A DNA stretch of 64,000 bases from Stentor roeselii (lineage: Eukaryota; Ciliophora; Heterotrichea; Heterotrichida; Stentoridae). Numbering within the stretch: the first letter of the stretch is position 1; each line of letters opens with the position of its first letter. Below are positions 10,069 to 19,011 of this stretch, piece after piece. The position numbers and the translations under genes were made by a program. Under the pieces are notes generated by a model, which searched no databases, was not told the DNA's origin, and saw nothing but the letters and a program-made list of their open reading frames with translations. The stretch covers positions 1 through 64,000 of the forward strand of contig RSEH01000044.1 in assembly GCA_006503475.1 (NCBI GenBank), in the 5' to 3' direction.

Positions 10069-10429
10069 TTATTTGAAGTTATGATTCATAATAATTAGAA
10101 ATTATGATTCATTCTTTTATGCTTTTTAAATGATTTAGATAATATTTCCTTGAAAATTTCAACTCTTTCTAACTTTTATCAAATTATCATATGAAAGAAT
10201 TCCTAACTTTCAATAAAATTGATGAAAAGATTAAAACTTTCATGACTTCCTAAATATTCAACAAAAACCTAAAAACTCTCATTCTTCTCCCAAATCTTAA
10301 AAAATCCACAAAACTAAAACTTCCCAATAAACCATCTAAAATCTCTTCAAATCCTAAACCATCACTTCCCAAAATTCAAATCCTAATCAATCCATATCAA
10401 TTCTATTCCAAATATTACCCTAATCACAA
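10069..10429. other. Intergenic region with G-poor leader
   Basis: No gene seen. The left part is AT-rich; the last 170 bp before the next start codon (about 10261-10429) is rich in C, A and T with almost no G on the + strand, a pattern seen before several start codons in this window. Confidence 0.5.
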
Positions 10430-11407
10430 ATGGGAGGAAATCATTCAACACCCTTGAAAAAGCCTGAAGAAAAAAGTGAAACTCCATCAAAACCCGAAGA
10501 ATCCGATTCAAAGCCGGGTGTTTCCTCATCACGAGACGTGCGAGGTTCACTTCTAAACCGAATGGGTTTTTCATCAGGAGGTCCAGGTCAAGCAACAGTT
10601 CGTGATTTCCGAGTTCCGAAATGGATGCCACGTCCAGAGTCTCAAGAAGAAGAAACAATATCTCCTGACGAGGTCTTAGAAAGAGTAGCTTCAAACGACA
10701 AGTACAATCTAAGCTTCGTTCAAGTGAAGACCCACGATGACCTTCGCAGGCAGTTTTTACAGCGAATCTCAAAAGAAGGTCTCTGGGTGCCGCCGAGTCA
10801 ACGAGCGCCGACGTCCCAATCAATAATAATCTTTGACTGGGACGACACATTGCTATGCACATCATACTTGAACTCTCGAGACGACGCCATGAACATCACA
10901 AGTCCAGTGGTCAAAGGCCAGCTCAAGTCTCTTGAAGAGTCAGTCACTAAACTTCTAACAAAAGCACTGTCATTAGGCAATACTTTTATCATAACAAACG
11001 CCATGAAAGGATGGGTTGAGTACAGTTCAAACATGTGGATTCCTGGAGTCGCTGCTGTTTTACAGAGAATCACTGTTGTTAGTGCTAGGGCTGAGTATGA
11101 AGCCAAACATCCGGATAACTATCATCAATGGAAAGTAGAAGCTTTTATGGAAATGACGAAAACTTTTGATACTGGAACTATCACTAATTTGATTTGCTTA
11201 GGAGACTCTATGATTGAAATTGATGCGGCACATACTTTAGTCAAGTAATTGAAAAGTAGGTGTTATCAAAATGCTTGTATTAAGACTATCAAGTTTAGAG
11301 ATGGACCGAATCCTGAAGAACTGTTGAAACAACTGGAATTGGTTTATGAAAAATTTGAAAATATCTGTGTTAGTGGAAAAAATCTGACTATTCGACTTGA
11401 AAGGTAA
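10430..11407 (+). CDS. HAD-like phosphatase, putatively myristoylated (one 15-nt intron)
   Basis: About 320 residues. Starts MGGNHST, a good N-myristoylation context, followed by a Ser/Pro/Glu-rich disordered region to about residue 115. The HAD core has motif I DWDDT (about 135-139, the two-Asp nucleophile motif), a threonine/asparagine motif II (IITNA, about 185) and motif III/IV GDSMIEIDAAHTL near 262. The frame seems to stop at a TAA that belongs to a 15-nt intron (11245-11259); splicing adds about 50 residues (CIKTIKFRDGPNPEELLKQL...), which match the C-terminal pattern of ciliate and plant HAD proteins of this type. It ends in TAA 11405-11407. Substrate is unknown; membrane-attached protein or small-molecule phosphatase is likely. 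Confidence 0.82.
11245..11259 (+). other. 15-nt spliceosomal intron
   Basis: GTAATTGAAAAGTAG within the HAD phosphatase gene. An in-frame TAA overlaps its 5' end; removal restores the frame into conserved C-terminal sequence. A is at position 10. Confidence 0.85.
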
Positions 11408-11451
11408 GAAATATGAAGGAAGTCTTCTCCGAGATAATTAGTTTAATATAT

Positions 11452-11859
11452 ATGGATACTTGGAAAGCGAAAAAAGAATTCAGGTTGCAGGAGTATTTTC
11501 ATAAACAAATGGAAAGTGGGTGGAATGCAAGGTTCACTGTTTTGTACTCAAAGGATAATGGAAGGTTTCATAAGACTCGCAGGGAATATTTTGATTGTTT
11601 TAAAAGATTTGACCCATTTTATAGGGATCGGTTTGAAGAAGTCGCTGCTTTAGGTCGAGTTGTTAGTACTCGAGGGGCTTATTCGAAAAATAGACAGGGT
11701 GGAGTTCAACATAGCAGAAGTCAAAGAGTTTTGTTTGATGCTGGAAGGACAAGCTTGAATAACTTGGGATTGAAAAAGATTCATGGGTCGACTAAGAAGA
11801 AAGTCTCTGTTTTAGAACTTTGAGTATGTAACAGTTCAGAAGATAACGATTTGAAATAA
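11452..11859 (+). CDS. Hypothetical basic protein with in-frame TGA near its end
   Basis: Not recognised. It is rich in Lys, Arg and aromatic residues (YFHKQMESGW, KRFDPFYRDRFEE), has no clear domain, and looks soluble. The first ATG of the frame is at 11413, only 5 bp after the previous stop; the ATG at 11452 sits after an AT-rich stretch and is the more likely start, so I use it. The frame meets TGA at 11821-11823; read as Trp it continues 12 more codons to TAA at 11857-11859. If TGA terminated here, the protein would end at ...SVLEL. Confidence 0.55.
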
Positions 11860-12109
11860 TTGCTCTAATTATCTATATCTTAGTTATTTAATAATATCAA
11901 TCATCTTTCATTTCTAGACAGTCACACTGGTTTACTTTCAAAAAGCCGATTGAAATTAAATAGCTATCAAATATATTCATTACTTTATAATTTAATCAAT
12001 ACCAAATATTTTCTAGAATAAAAATATTTTAAAATCTACAATACCAGATTTTTTAACCCTCAGGCAATTCAGTCAGGCCTCGCAACTAACCATCGATTAA
12101 ATTAATAAA

Positions 12110-13447
12110 ATGGAAAAAACCTCAACCGACCATCAGGATCCTATTCTCCAAAAGCCATTCAGGTACAACATCCGTCTAGTAATCCATTTATTCTTAACCA
12201 CGTTGCTCTACTCTCTGTATTACCACAATATCCCTTTTCTAGTGAATGAAGACGATGGTCTTTCAAATGCGATGAATACTTTCGAACTTTTCACTAGAGA
12301 TAGAGATTACCGAGATCATATCCAGAGCTATTTCTACGACGTGGTGCCAATAAGCAGCCTTTCTTTCCTCTGGCTTTCCGACTTGTTAGGCAGGAAGCAA
12401 GTCCTTCAATACTCGCTTAAATGGAACTGCGTCTTTTTATTCTTCTCCCTAATCAGTCTTTCTGTTGAGATCCTCATCTTGGCCAACCTCTTCCTAGGAC
12501 TCAACTTCTCCATTGGCCTAGTCCAGGCCTACCTTTTAATGACTGAAAGTGTGAAAAGTAAAGATCGTGACTTACTCTCTGCTATTTTATTCGCCAGCTG
12601 GGGAGTGTCTTTTTTTATTACAAATTTTCTGTGTTCTTTAGAAATTGGGTGGAAACCTCTTACTTTCTTCATGATATTGTTGAATTTTTATTGTTTTTGG
12701 ACGGTCTCAAGACTTGTTGAGTCTCCTGAGTACTTTAAAAATGCTGGAAATTTTTCAAGAGCTGATGAAAGTTATGAAAAAATTTTAGAAAATCAGAGTG
12801 AAAATGGAGATTGGGATGTTGTTGAAAGGTTGAAGGCCTATGACGGGATTTTTAGATATTTTAAAGACTTTGGAGCTTATAAAAAGTTTTTATTTGTTTT
12901 GTGGATTAACTCAGGAATGATTTATGATTCACTTTCTGTGGCAGATATAAAGATAGCTGAGAATTTGTACCTGAATGGAATGATTAAAGCTTTTTTTATT
13001 ACAGCTGCTCTTGGAATGGTTTATTTTCAAAGAAAATTTGGAAGATGGAAAATGACTTTTGGAGCTGTTTTAATAACTCGTCTTGCTTCATTTTTTTTAG
13101 CTTTTGTGGGTGAAGACAGCATGTCACAGAAGTTTTTTTACATTCTTGCAGAATCAAGTTTGACTTACGAGATTTTTTGTCTATTCGGCCTGACTGATCA
13201 TTACCTAAAAGGCAGAAGCAAGTCAAAGATTTTCGGTCTCCTGATATTTTCTTCTCTTTCCCTCAACTACCTATCAAAAGATTCTATTTTTAATGAAAGC
13301 AAATCAACTCCAAGACTTTTCATAACAAGTCTTCTATCATCCTCCTCCCTTCTCATTCTCTACTTCTTCATGAATTCCACTCCATCAGAGACTCATTCAA
13401 CTCCAGTCCTAAAAGCGCCATTATTTGAGTTGAAGCCCTTAAACTAG
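12110..13447 (+). CDS. MFS transporter, SLC22/sugar-porter-like
   Basis: A 445-residue polytopic protein with about 10-12 hydrophobic helices. The loop after helix 2 has the major-facilitator motif (WLSDLLGRKQVL, the D-x-x-GR-K form), and the central cytoplasmic loop has the ESPEYFKNAGNFSRADE signature that resembles the ESPRWL segment of organic-ion (SLC22) and sugar porters. Substrate cannot be read from sequence. It ends in TAG and is followed 30 bp later by a small coiled-coil gene. Codon choice turns from C-rich to T/G-rich at about 12,560 within the gene. Confidence 0.82.
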   Translation: MEKTSTDHQDPILQKPFRYNIRLVIHLFLTTLLYSLYYHNIPFLVNEDDGLSNAMNTFELFTRDRDYRDHIQSYFYDVVPISSLSFLWLSDLLGRKQVLQYSLKWNCVFLFFSLISLSVEILILANLFLGLNFSIGLVQAYLLMTESVKSKDRDLLSAILFASWGVSFFITNFLCSLEIGWKPLTFFMILLNFYCFWTVSRLVESPEYFKNAGNFSRADESYEKILENQSENGDWDVVERLKAYDGIFRYFKDFGAYKKFLFVLWINSGMIYDSLSVADIKIAENLYLNGMIKAFFITAALGMVYFQRKFGRWKMTFGAVLITRLASFFLAFVGEDSMSQKFFYILAESSLTYEIFCLFGLTDHYLKGRSKSKIFGLLIFSSLSLNYLSKDSIFNESKSTPRLFITSLLSSSSLLILYFFMNSTPSETHSTPVLKAPLFELKPLN

Positions 13448-13477
13448 TTAAATACTCTCCATTCTACATCTTAATAA

Positions 13478-13810
13478 ATGTTATTTGAAAACTCTTGGCC
13501 TACACCCACCAACACCCCCCAGGTAGTTGGAAAGAACGCTCAAGAGACGGTGCAGGCCAAGATTCTCTTAGCAACAATCGACCGTCTCGAGAGCGACAAG
13601 GAGTCCCTGACCAACACGGTCTCCGACCTTCGTCATCTTCTCCAACGAGTCGCCCAGCAACAAGAAAGAGAAGCGAGCCGAAGACTGTCGCAGACTCAGG
13701 CTTACCAAGCGGAGATTGATCGATTAAAACTCGCGCTGAACGTGTCTCAAAAGCACTCAAGTCACTTGTCAGCCGTGGCCAGTTTTTGGCAAGAACATTT
13801 AGAAAACTAG
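13478..13810 (+). CDS. Small coiled-coil protein
   Basis: A 110-residue protein with a Pro/Thr-rich start and one long helix (about 25-105, heptads such as IDRLESDKESLTNTVSDLRHLLQRV), most likely a coiled coil. No family recognised. Local G+C is higher than in neighbours. Its TAG stop (13808-13810) overlaps the TAG of the convergent gene by two bases in a CTAG palindrome. Confidence 0.65.
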   Translation: MLFENSWPTPTNTPQVVGKNAQETVQAKILLATIDRLESDKESLTNTVSDLRHLLQRVAQQQEREASRRLSQTQAYQAEIDRLKLALNVSQKHSSHLSAVASFWQEHLEN

Positions 13811-14322
13811 TTAAGCTTTAAAGAACTCAACTGAGAATGGAACTTCTTTGAATGATACTGCTCGTCGGGATCTCCTGTTAAGCAGGATGAGATGAACTCT
13901 TCGATGTTGGAGTGAAGAAGAGGGTACTCGAGTTCATGCCGCTTCCAGAAATAATCAAGGACTGAGATGAAGTTCATTCCTTTTGGATAGCCTTGACTTG
14001 ATTTTAATTTGTAGAGACCTGAGGATGTGTCGACGTCGAGACTTGTTAAGGTTAGGAACTCGTTTAGATAGGCGACGTAAAATAAGGTGCTTTGACGTTT
14101 TGAGGAAAAGGGAAGAGGGGAGGCTGAAGGATTGTAGGTGAAGAGGGATATGTATTGTTTGGAGGTGTCGATCTTTAGGTCGTGTATGAGGGTTGATGAA
14201 CGGACTGTGATTGTTTTGGAAGAGGAGTTTGGCTTTTGAGACTCGGTTTGGATTGTCAGGTTGTGTCGCTGGATGAAGTCTTGTATGACTGCATCTGGCT
14301 CGGCGTCTTGGTCAGGGTTCAT
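13807..14322 (-). CDS. Hypothetical 171-residue protein
   Basis: Not recognised. It begins with an acidic stretch (MNPDQDAEPDA), a Ser/Thr-rich region, and then a compact hydrophobic/aromatic part (ISLFTYNP, STLFYVAYLNEFL, ISVLDYFWKRHELEYPLL) that looks like a folded soluble domain. It ends in TAG overlapping the stop of the opposite gene. Its start faces the minisatellite on the right. Confidence 0.6.
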   Translation of the reverse strand: MNPDQDAEPDAVIQDFIQRHNLTIQTESQKPNSSSKTITVRSSTLIHDLKIDTSKQYISLFTYNPSASPLPFSSKRQSTLFYVAYLNEFLTLTSLDVDTSSGLYKLKSSQGYPKGMNFISVLDYFWKRHELEYPLLHSNIEEFISSCLTGDPDEQYHSKKFHSQLSSLKLN

Positions 14323-14349
14323 TATAGATTATTTGACTTATGCAGTTAT

Positions 14350-15525
14350 ATTGTATGAATTATCTTTAATTTTAGTAGTATTTAAATTACATGATATTTA
14401 TACATGATTTTCTTCGATTTTTTAGAGGATTTCAAATTAGATTTTTATTTATACTTGAATTATCTTCGAATTTACAATCTTTCTAAACAATCACAATTTA
14501 TTTATGATTTGAGTTATTTTCAATTTTTTTAGTCTTTGATAGATAATCACTTTCTATTAATACCTTAATTATCTTCAATTTAGCAGTCTTTCAAATATCA
14601 CAATTATTTATTATATGAATTATCTTTGATTTTACAAGGATTAAAACAAAATCACAATTTATTTATTACATGAATTATCTTCAATTTTTCCAAGTCTTTC
14701 AAAATCACATTCTATTATACATGAATTATCTTTAATTTTACAAGTCTTTCAACAAAATCACAATTTTTTTATTATATGAATTATCTTCAATTTTTTTAGT
14801 CTTTGATAAAGAATCACATTCTATTAATAACTTAATTATCTTCAATTTAGCAGTCTTTCAAATATCACAACTATTTATTATATGAATTATCTTCAATTTT
14901 TACGAGTCTTTCAAAATCACATTCTATTATACATGAATTATCTTCAATTTTACAAGTCTTTCAAAACAAAATCACAATTTATTTATTACATGAATTATCT
15001 TCAATTTTTACAAGTCTTTCAAGATCACATTCTATTATACATGAATTATCTTCAATTTTTCCAGTCTTTAAAAAGAAAATCACAATTTATTTACTATATG
15101 AATTATCTTCAATTTTTTTAGTCTTTGATAGAGAATTGCATTCTATTAATAACTTTATTATCTTCAATTTAGCAGTCTTTCAGATATCACAACTATTTAC
15201 TATATGAATTATCTTCAATTTTTACGAGTCTTTCAAAATCACATTCTATTATACATGAATTATCTTCAATTTTACAAGTCTTTCAACAAAATCACAATTT
15301 ATTCATTACATGAATTATCTTCAATTTTTACAAGTCTTTCAAGATCACATTCTATTATACATGAATTATCTTCAATTTTTCCAGTCTTTAAAAAGAAAAT
15401 CACAATTTATTCATTCCATAAATTATCATCAATTTTCCGATTCTTTCAATAGAAAATCACATTCTAATAATTCATGAATTATCTTCAATTTCACGAGTCT
15501 CTCAAAACAAAATCACATTCAATTC
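14350..15525. repeat. AT-rich minisatellite with 322-bp higher-order period
   Basis: About 1.2 kb of head-to-tail units built on ATGAATTATCTTCAATTTT followed by a variable ...AGTCTTTCAAAATCACA... part. Unit starts at 14882, 14933, 14990, 15041, 15098, about 15151 and 15204 give spacings of 51, 57, 51, 57, 53 and 53 bp. The block 14882-15203 (322 bp) recurs from 15204 with very high identity, so there is a six-unit higher-order repeat; more diverged units extend to the left. It fills the gap between divergent genes and ends about 25 bp before the channel gene's ATG. Small open frames inside (repeating MNYLQF peptides) are by-products of the repeat. Confidence 0.95.
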
Positions 15526-15549
15526 ACTAGAACTACCTTAAGATAAATC

Positions 15550-18500
15550 ATGTCAAAAGTCGATAATTACGAAGTCCTCGAAACTTATTCAAACTCTAAT
15601 TCACTCACAATTGACCAAGTGATGTCAGAGATCAACAACTGGGACCCAAACACTGTAGAAGAGTTTTCAGGTCACACATCAGACGTCTGGTGTCTCACTA
15701 CAACTTCATCAAACTCTCACCTTTTTTCAGCGGGTCAAGACAATGCAATTTTCATCTGGTTGACTGAAACAGGACAAGTCCAATCTCGTTTAACAGGCCA
15801 TTCAAACACAATAAACATCTTAGAACTTACTTTAAACGACGAAATTTTGATATCAGGGTGTTGGAATGGTCAAATATTTAAATGGGACTGGAAAGCATGT
15901 CTGAAGACTGGAGAATTCTTAGGAAGTGAAGGAGGTGTTTACTGTTCTTTGATTTTTAAACAGGTTTTAATCACAGGAGGTGGAGATACTTTTGTGAGGA
16001 TATGGAAAATTGATGACTGTTCAATGGTTTCAAAGATGAGAGTAGGACAAGATTCAGTTTTTGGACTTGCTTTGTTTTACCATCAAAGTCAATTTTTAGT
16101 ATCTGGCGATTTTAATGGAATGTTGAATGTCTGGCATTTAAAAGATGACTTTTCCTTGAATCATATGAAAAAATACTCTCCTAATCAAGGGTCTATTCAA
16201 TGTATTGCGAGTACTCCAAATTCCTTGAAATTAATTGCAGGGACTCGAGAGAATGTTTTAATGATTTTTGATCTGCCGCAGTTTGAACTTAAAGATTGTC
16301 TTAAAAACCATACAAATTGGGTAAGGTCTTTAAGTGTTTCACTTGATAGCAAGTTTTTTTTTTCTGCTTCTGCTGACAAGACGGTGAAATTTTTCAGTTT
16401 AGATGATTTTATGGAAAGGTTTTCTTATAACCTGGATGAAGGGTACTTGTTTTGTGTGCATCTTGTCAAGGATCAATCATGTTTTTATACTTCAGGATCT
16501 GGAAAAGTTATTAAAAAAAGAAAGCTTATGAATTTTAATAAGTTTAAGAAACTTGTAGGACATCAAAATGCTGTTCTTTGTCTTTTTCTTTGTCCTGATC
16601 CGACTGTTGTTGTTTCGGCTTCGCAGGATGGAGTTATTAAGGTTTGGGATTTGGTGGGAATGAGAGAAATTCGATCGATTCAAGCGCATTCAGGAGCCGT
16701 CTGGTCAGTATCCCTGACAAACAACATGAAATACTTATTATCCGCAGGATCTGACTGCCTAGTGCAAGTATGGGACTATTACCAATTAACTCTAGAAAAA
16801 AAAATCCTAGCTCATCAAAATGAAGTCTATGCACTGAGTACATCAAACAACAGTTTTCACTTCGCAAGTGGAGGAAAAGACAAGAAATTAATTCTCTATT
16901 CATATGAAAATTTTCAGCAGATTCATGAGTTTGAAGGACATACTGATACAATTTTTTCAATAAAATTTTCAAACAATTTCCTATTTTCAGGCTCAGCTGA
17001 CTACACAGTCCGTATTTGGGACTTGAATAGTTTAAGCCTGTTTAAAAGAATCAACGTAAAGACAGGAATAGTTGAAACTTTGACTATAACTAAAGACTTG
17101 ACAACTATTTTCATTGGTGATAGAAGTGGAACTTTAACACTCTGGGACCTTGAAAGAGGTGCTGTGAAAGAAGTGATTAAAGTTCATAAAGGATTGTTGA
17201 AAAGTATCAGCTTGTCACCTGATGATAGCCTTATTATCACTGGAGGAAGTGATAAGAAAACAAATATAATTAATGTTAATGAAAAAGTCATGGAATCGAC
17301 TTTTTTTGTGCATAAAGGATCTGTCAGATGTGTTGGAATCACAAGTGACTTGAAGTATATAGTAACTGGCTCTGAAGACTGTACCTTGCTAGTTTGGAAC
17401 CGAAGTGACTCAAGTACCTTTCGAGTAAATAGTTTTTACTCCGCTTTCGATTCATTTTTCTTTTTACAACATTTGAATCAAAATATAGTCCCAAATCATG
17501 AATTATGCTCGATGAGCATAAGTCCACTAAAACTAACATTTGGACATATTTACGCTTTTAATGGAAATTTCAAACTACTTGAACTCGCACTTCACAACGG
17601 CCTTGATCTTCGAAAGGACTATCTCGGCAACTCTCCTTTACATTACGCTTTAAACCGTAAAATCCAACCAAGTATCGACGTAATCATAAAATTTTTAGTA
17701 GAAATCAAATCTTTCGAAAAATTTTTAAATCTTGTCTGGAGCATTCGAAGTGATTTTGAAAGAATTCTTGGAAACATCAGCACTTTTTTACCAGATTTCA
17801 TGGAAAAGGTTCTTTATCCTTCAAGTCAGAAACACCTGAAAAAGTTTGGAATACCGAAGCAAAAACTGCCGATTTTAATATTTAAATCTGAAAATTTCAT
17901 TGAAATTAATGATTTTTTACAAGACCTTGAAGACATAAGTCAAGAAGTTTTAGTTGAATTCCGAGTTTTACCTTTTCCAGTTTCAATAGAGACAGGTTCA
18001 GAGTCAAGTATTTCAATGTTAAAAAGTATTTTAAATAACAAGAACAAGTTGGTCATTCGAAGTAGAGTCGTGACACTGATAGTCAAGTCCCGATGGGACA
18101 ACTTCTGGTATTTTATAACTTTTATCTCAATTATCTACTGGGCAAACATATCAATAATGATAGTTTTACTTGTACACGATACCAGAAATGTTGCAGCTCT
18201 GGTAATCTACGGAATAATGAACTTTCTGCTGTTTATCTACGAAATAATGCAACTTATCGCAATAGGCTTCAAGGAATATTTAAACTTCTGGAACTTCATC
18301 GACCAGGCAAGGATCTTCTTGTGTTTTTCTTGGATAATCCTCGCTGCTTCAATAGGCGAAGAAAAAGTCATCTGGCTCAGTTACATAATGGTCATCTTCA
18401 ACTTTCTTAGAGGACTTTCAGGTTTTCGAATCTTTAAAAACACTCGATTTTACACTACTTTAATTCTAAGATCTTCAATTCAAATCATTCCTTTTTTAAT

Positions 18501-19011
18501 GATTTTTTTTTACACTACTCTTTTTTTTGGAGTACTTTCTTGGACTGCAAGTAATGACAGAAATAGTGCTTTTGATGGAGTTTGGAAAAAAGCTTTTGAA
18601 TTGAATATGGGAAACTTTGAAAATAATTCAGAGTTTGACTTTGAGTTTATTTATTTTATGGTTGGGTCGGTTTTGAATGTGATTATTGTTTTGAATCTTT
18701 TGATTTCGATCTTAGGAGATACTTATGATAATTTTCAGGAGCAGAGTGTTGAACTGGGAAATTTGGAAATGGTTGAAATCGTCTTGGAAATCGAAACTTT
18801 AATGATTTGGAAGAGGAAAAGGAATCAGAAAGGATATCTGCAGGTTTGTCAATATTCGGTGAATGAAGGACTCTCGGATAACTGGGAAGGGAAGATCAAA
18901 GCTATTCAATCTATCATTAAAAAAGATACGAAAAATGTTAATGCACATTTTGAGTATATTAAAAATTCGATTGATAGGATTGAAGAAATTGTTAACAATA
19001 ATCTACATTAA
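15550..19011 (+). CDS. WD40 beta-propeller / ankyrin / TRP-like ion channel fusion
   Basis: A 1153-residue protein. Residues about 40-630 are a run of WD40 repeats, probably two propellers (recurring GH..V, D..V..W such as SQDGVIKVWDL and SADYTVRIWDL). Residues 660-705 look like an ankyrin hairpin (LGNSPLHYALNRK). From about 846 there are six hydrophobic helices, with a charged S4-S5 region (FNFLRGLSGFRIFKNTRFY), a pore-loop candidate (WKKAFELNMGNF, about 1015) and a final helix NVIIVLNLLISILGDTYDNF, the hallmark of TRP/polycystin channels. The tail is charged and coiled. It is thus a cation channel with a large cytosolic propeller sensor or scaffold. It ends in TAA overlapping the stop of the opposite gene. 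Gating and ion selectivity are unknown. Confidence 0.85.
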   Translation: MSKVDNYEVLETYSNSNSLTIDQVMSEINNWDPNTVEEFSGHTSDVWCLTTTSSNSHLFSAGQDNAIFIWLTETGQVQSRLTGHSNTINILELTLNDEILISGCWNGQIFKWDWKACLKTGEFLGSEGGVYCSLIFKQVLITGGGDTFVRIWKIDDCSMVSKMRVGQDSVFGLALFYHQSQFLVSGDFNGMLNVWHLKDDFSLNHMKKYSPNQGSIQCIASTPNSLKLIAGTRENVLMIFDLPQFELKDCLKNHTNWVRSLSVSLDSKFFFSASADKTVKFFSLDDFMERFSYNLDEGYLFCVHLVKDQSCFYTSGSGKVIKKRKLMNFNKFKKLVGHQNAVLCLFLCPDPTVVVSASQDGVIKVWDLVGMREIRSIQAHSGAVWSVSLTNNMKYLLSAGSDCLVQVWDYYQLTLEKKILAHQNEVYALSTSNNSFHFASGGKDKKLILYSYENFQQIHEFEGHTDTIFSIKFSNNFLFSGSADYTVRIWDLNSLSLFKRINVKTGIVETLTITKDLTTIFIGDRSGTLTLWDLERGAVKEVIKVHKGLLKSISLSPDDSLIITGGSDKKTNIINVNEKVMESTFFVHKGSVRCVGITSDLKYIVTGSEDCTLLVWNRSDSSTFRVNSFYSAFDSFFFLQHLNQNIVPNHELCSMSISPLKLTFGHIYAFNGNFKLLELALHNGLDLRKDYLGNSPLHYALNRKIQPSIDVIIKFLVEIKSFEKFLNLVWSIRSDFERILGNISTFLPDFMEKVLYPSSQKHLKKFGIPKQKLPILIFKSENFIEINDFLQDLEDISQEVLVEFRVLPFPVSIETGSESSISMLKSILNNKNKLVIRSRVVTLIVKSRWDNFWYFITFISIIYWANISIMIVLLVHDTRNVAALVIYGIMNFLLFIYEIMQLIAIGFKEYLNFWNFIDQARIFLCFSWIILAASIGEEKVIWLSYIMVIFNFLRGLSGFRIFKNTRFYTTLILRSSIQIIPFLMIFFYTTLFFGVLSWTASNDRNSAFDGVWKKAFELNMGNFENNSEFDFEFIYFMVGSVLNVIIVLNLLISILGDTYDNFQEQSVELGNLEMVEIVLEIETLMIWKRKRNQKGYLQVCQYSVNEGLSDNWEGKIKAIQSIIKKDTKNVNAHFEYIKNSIDRIEEIVNNNLH

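Noticed and set aside
11404-11418. GTAAGAAATATGAAG as a second 15-nt intron in the HAD gene
   Set aside because: It ends AAG instead of TAG, and splicing would add only five residues before a stop; the TAA at 11405-11407 is the simpler end.
11413-11451. Upstream ATG at 11413 as the start of the basic hypothetical gene
   Set aside because: It is 5 bp after the previous stop, and the extra residues add nothing recognisable; ATG 11452 follows an AT-rich leader.
14882-15452. Two small open frames with repeating MNYLQF peptides
   Set aside because: They are produced by the minisatellite period and have no independent coding evidence.
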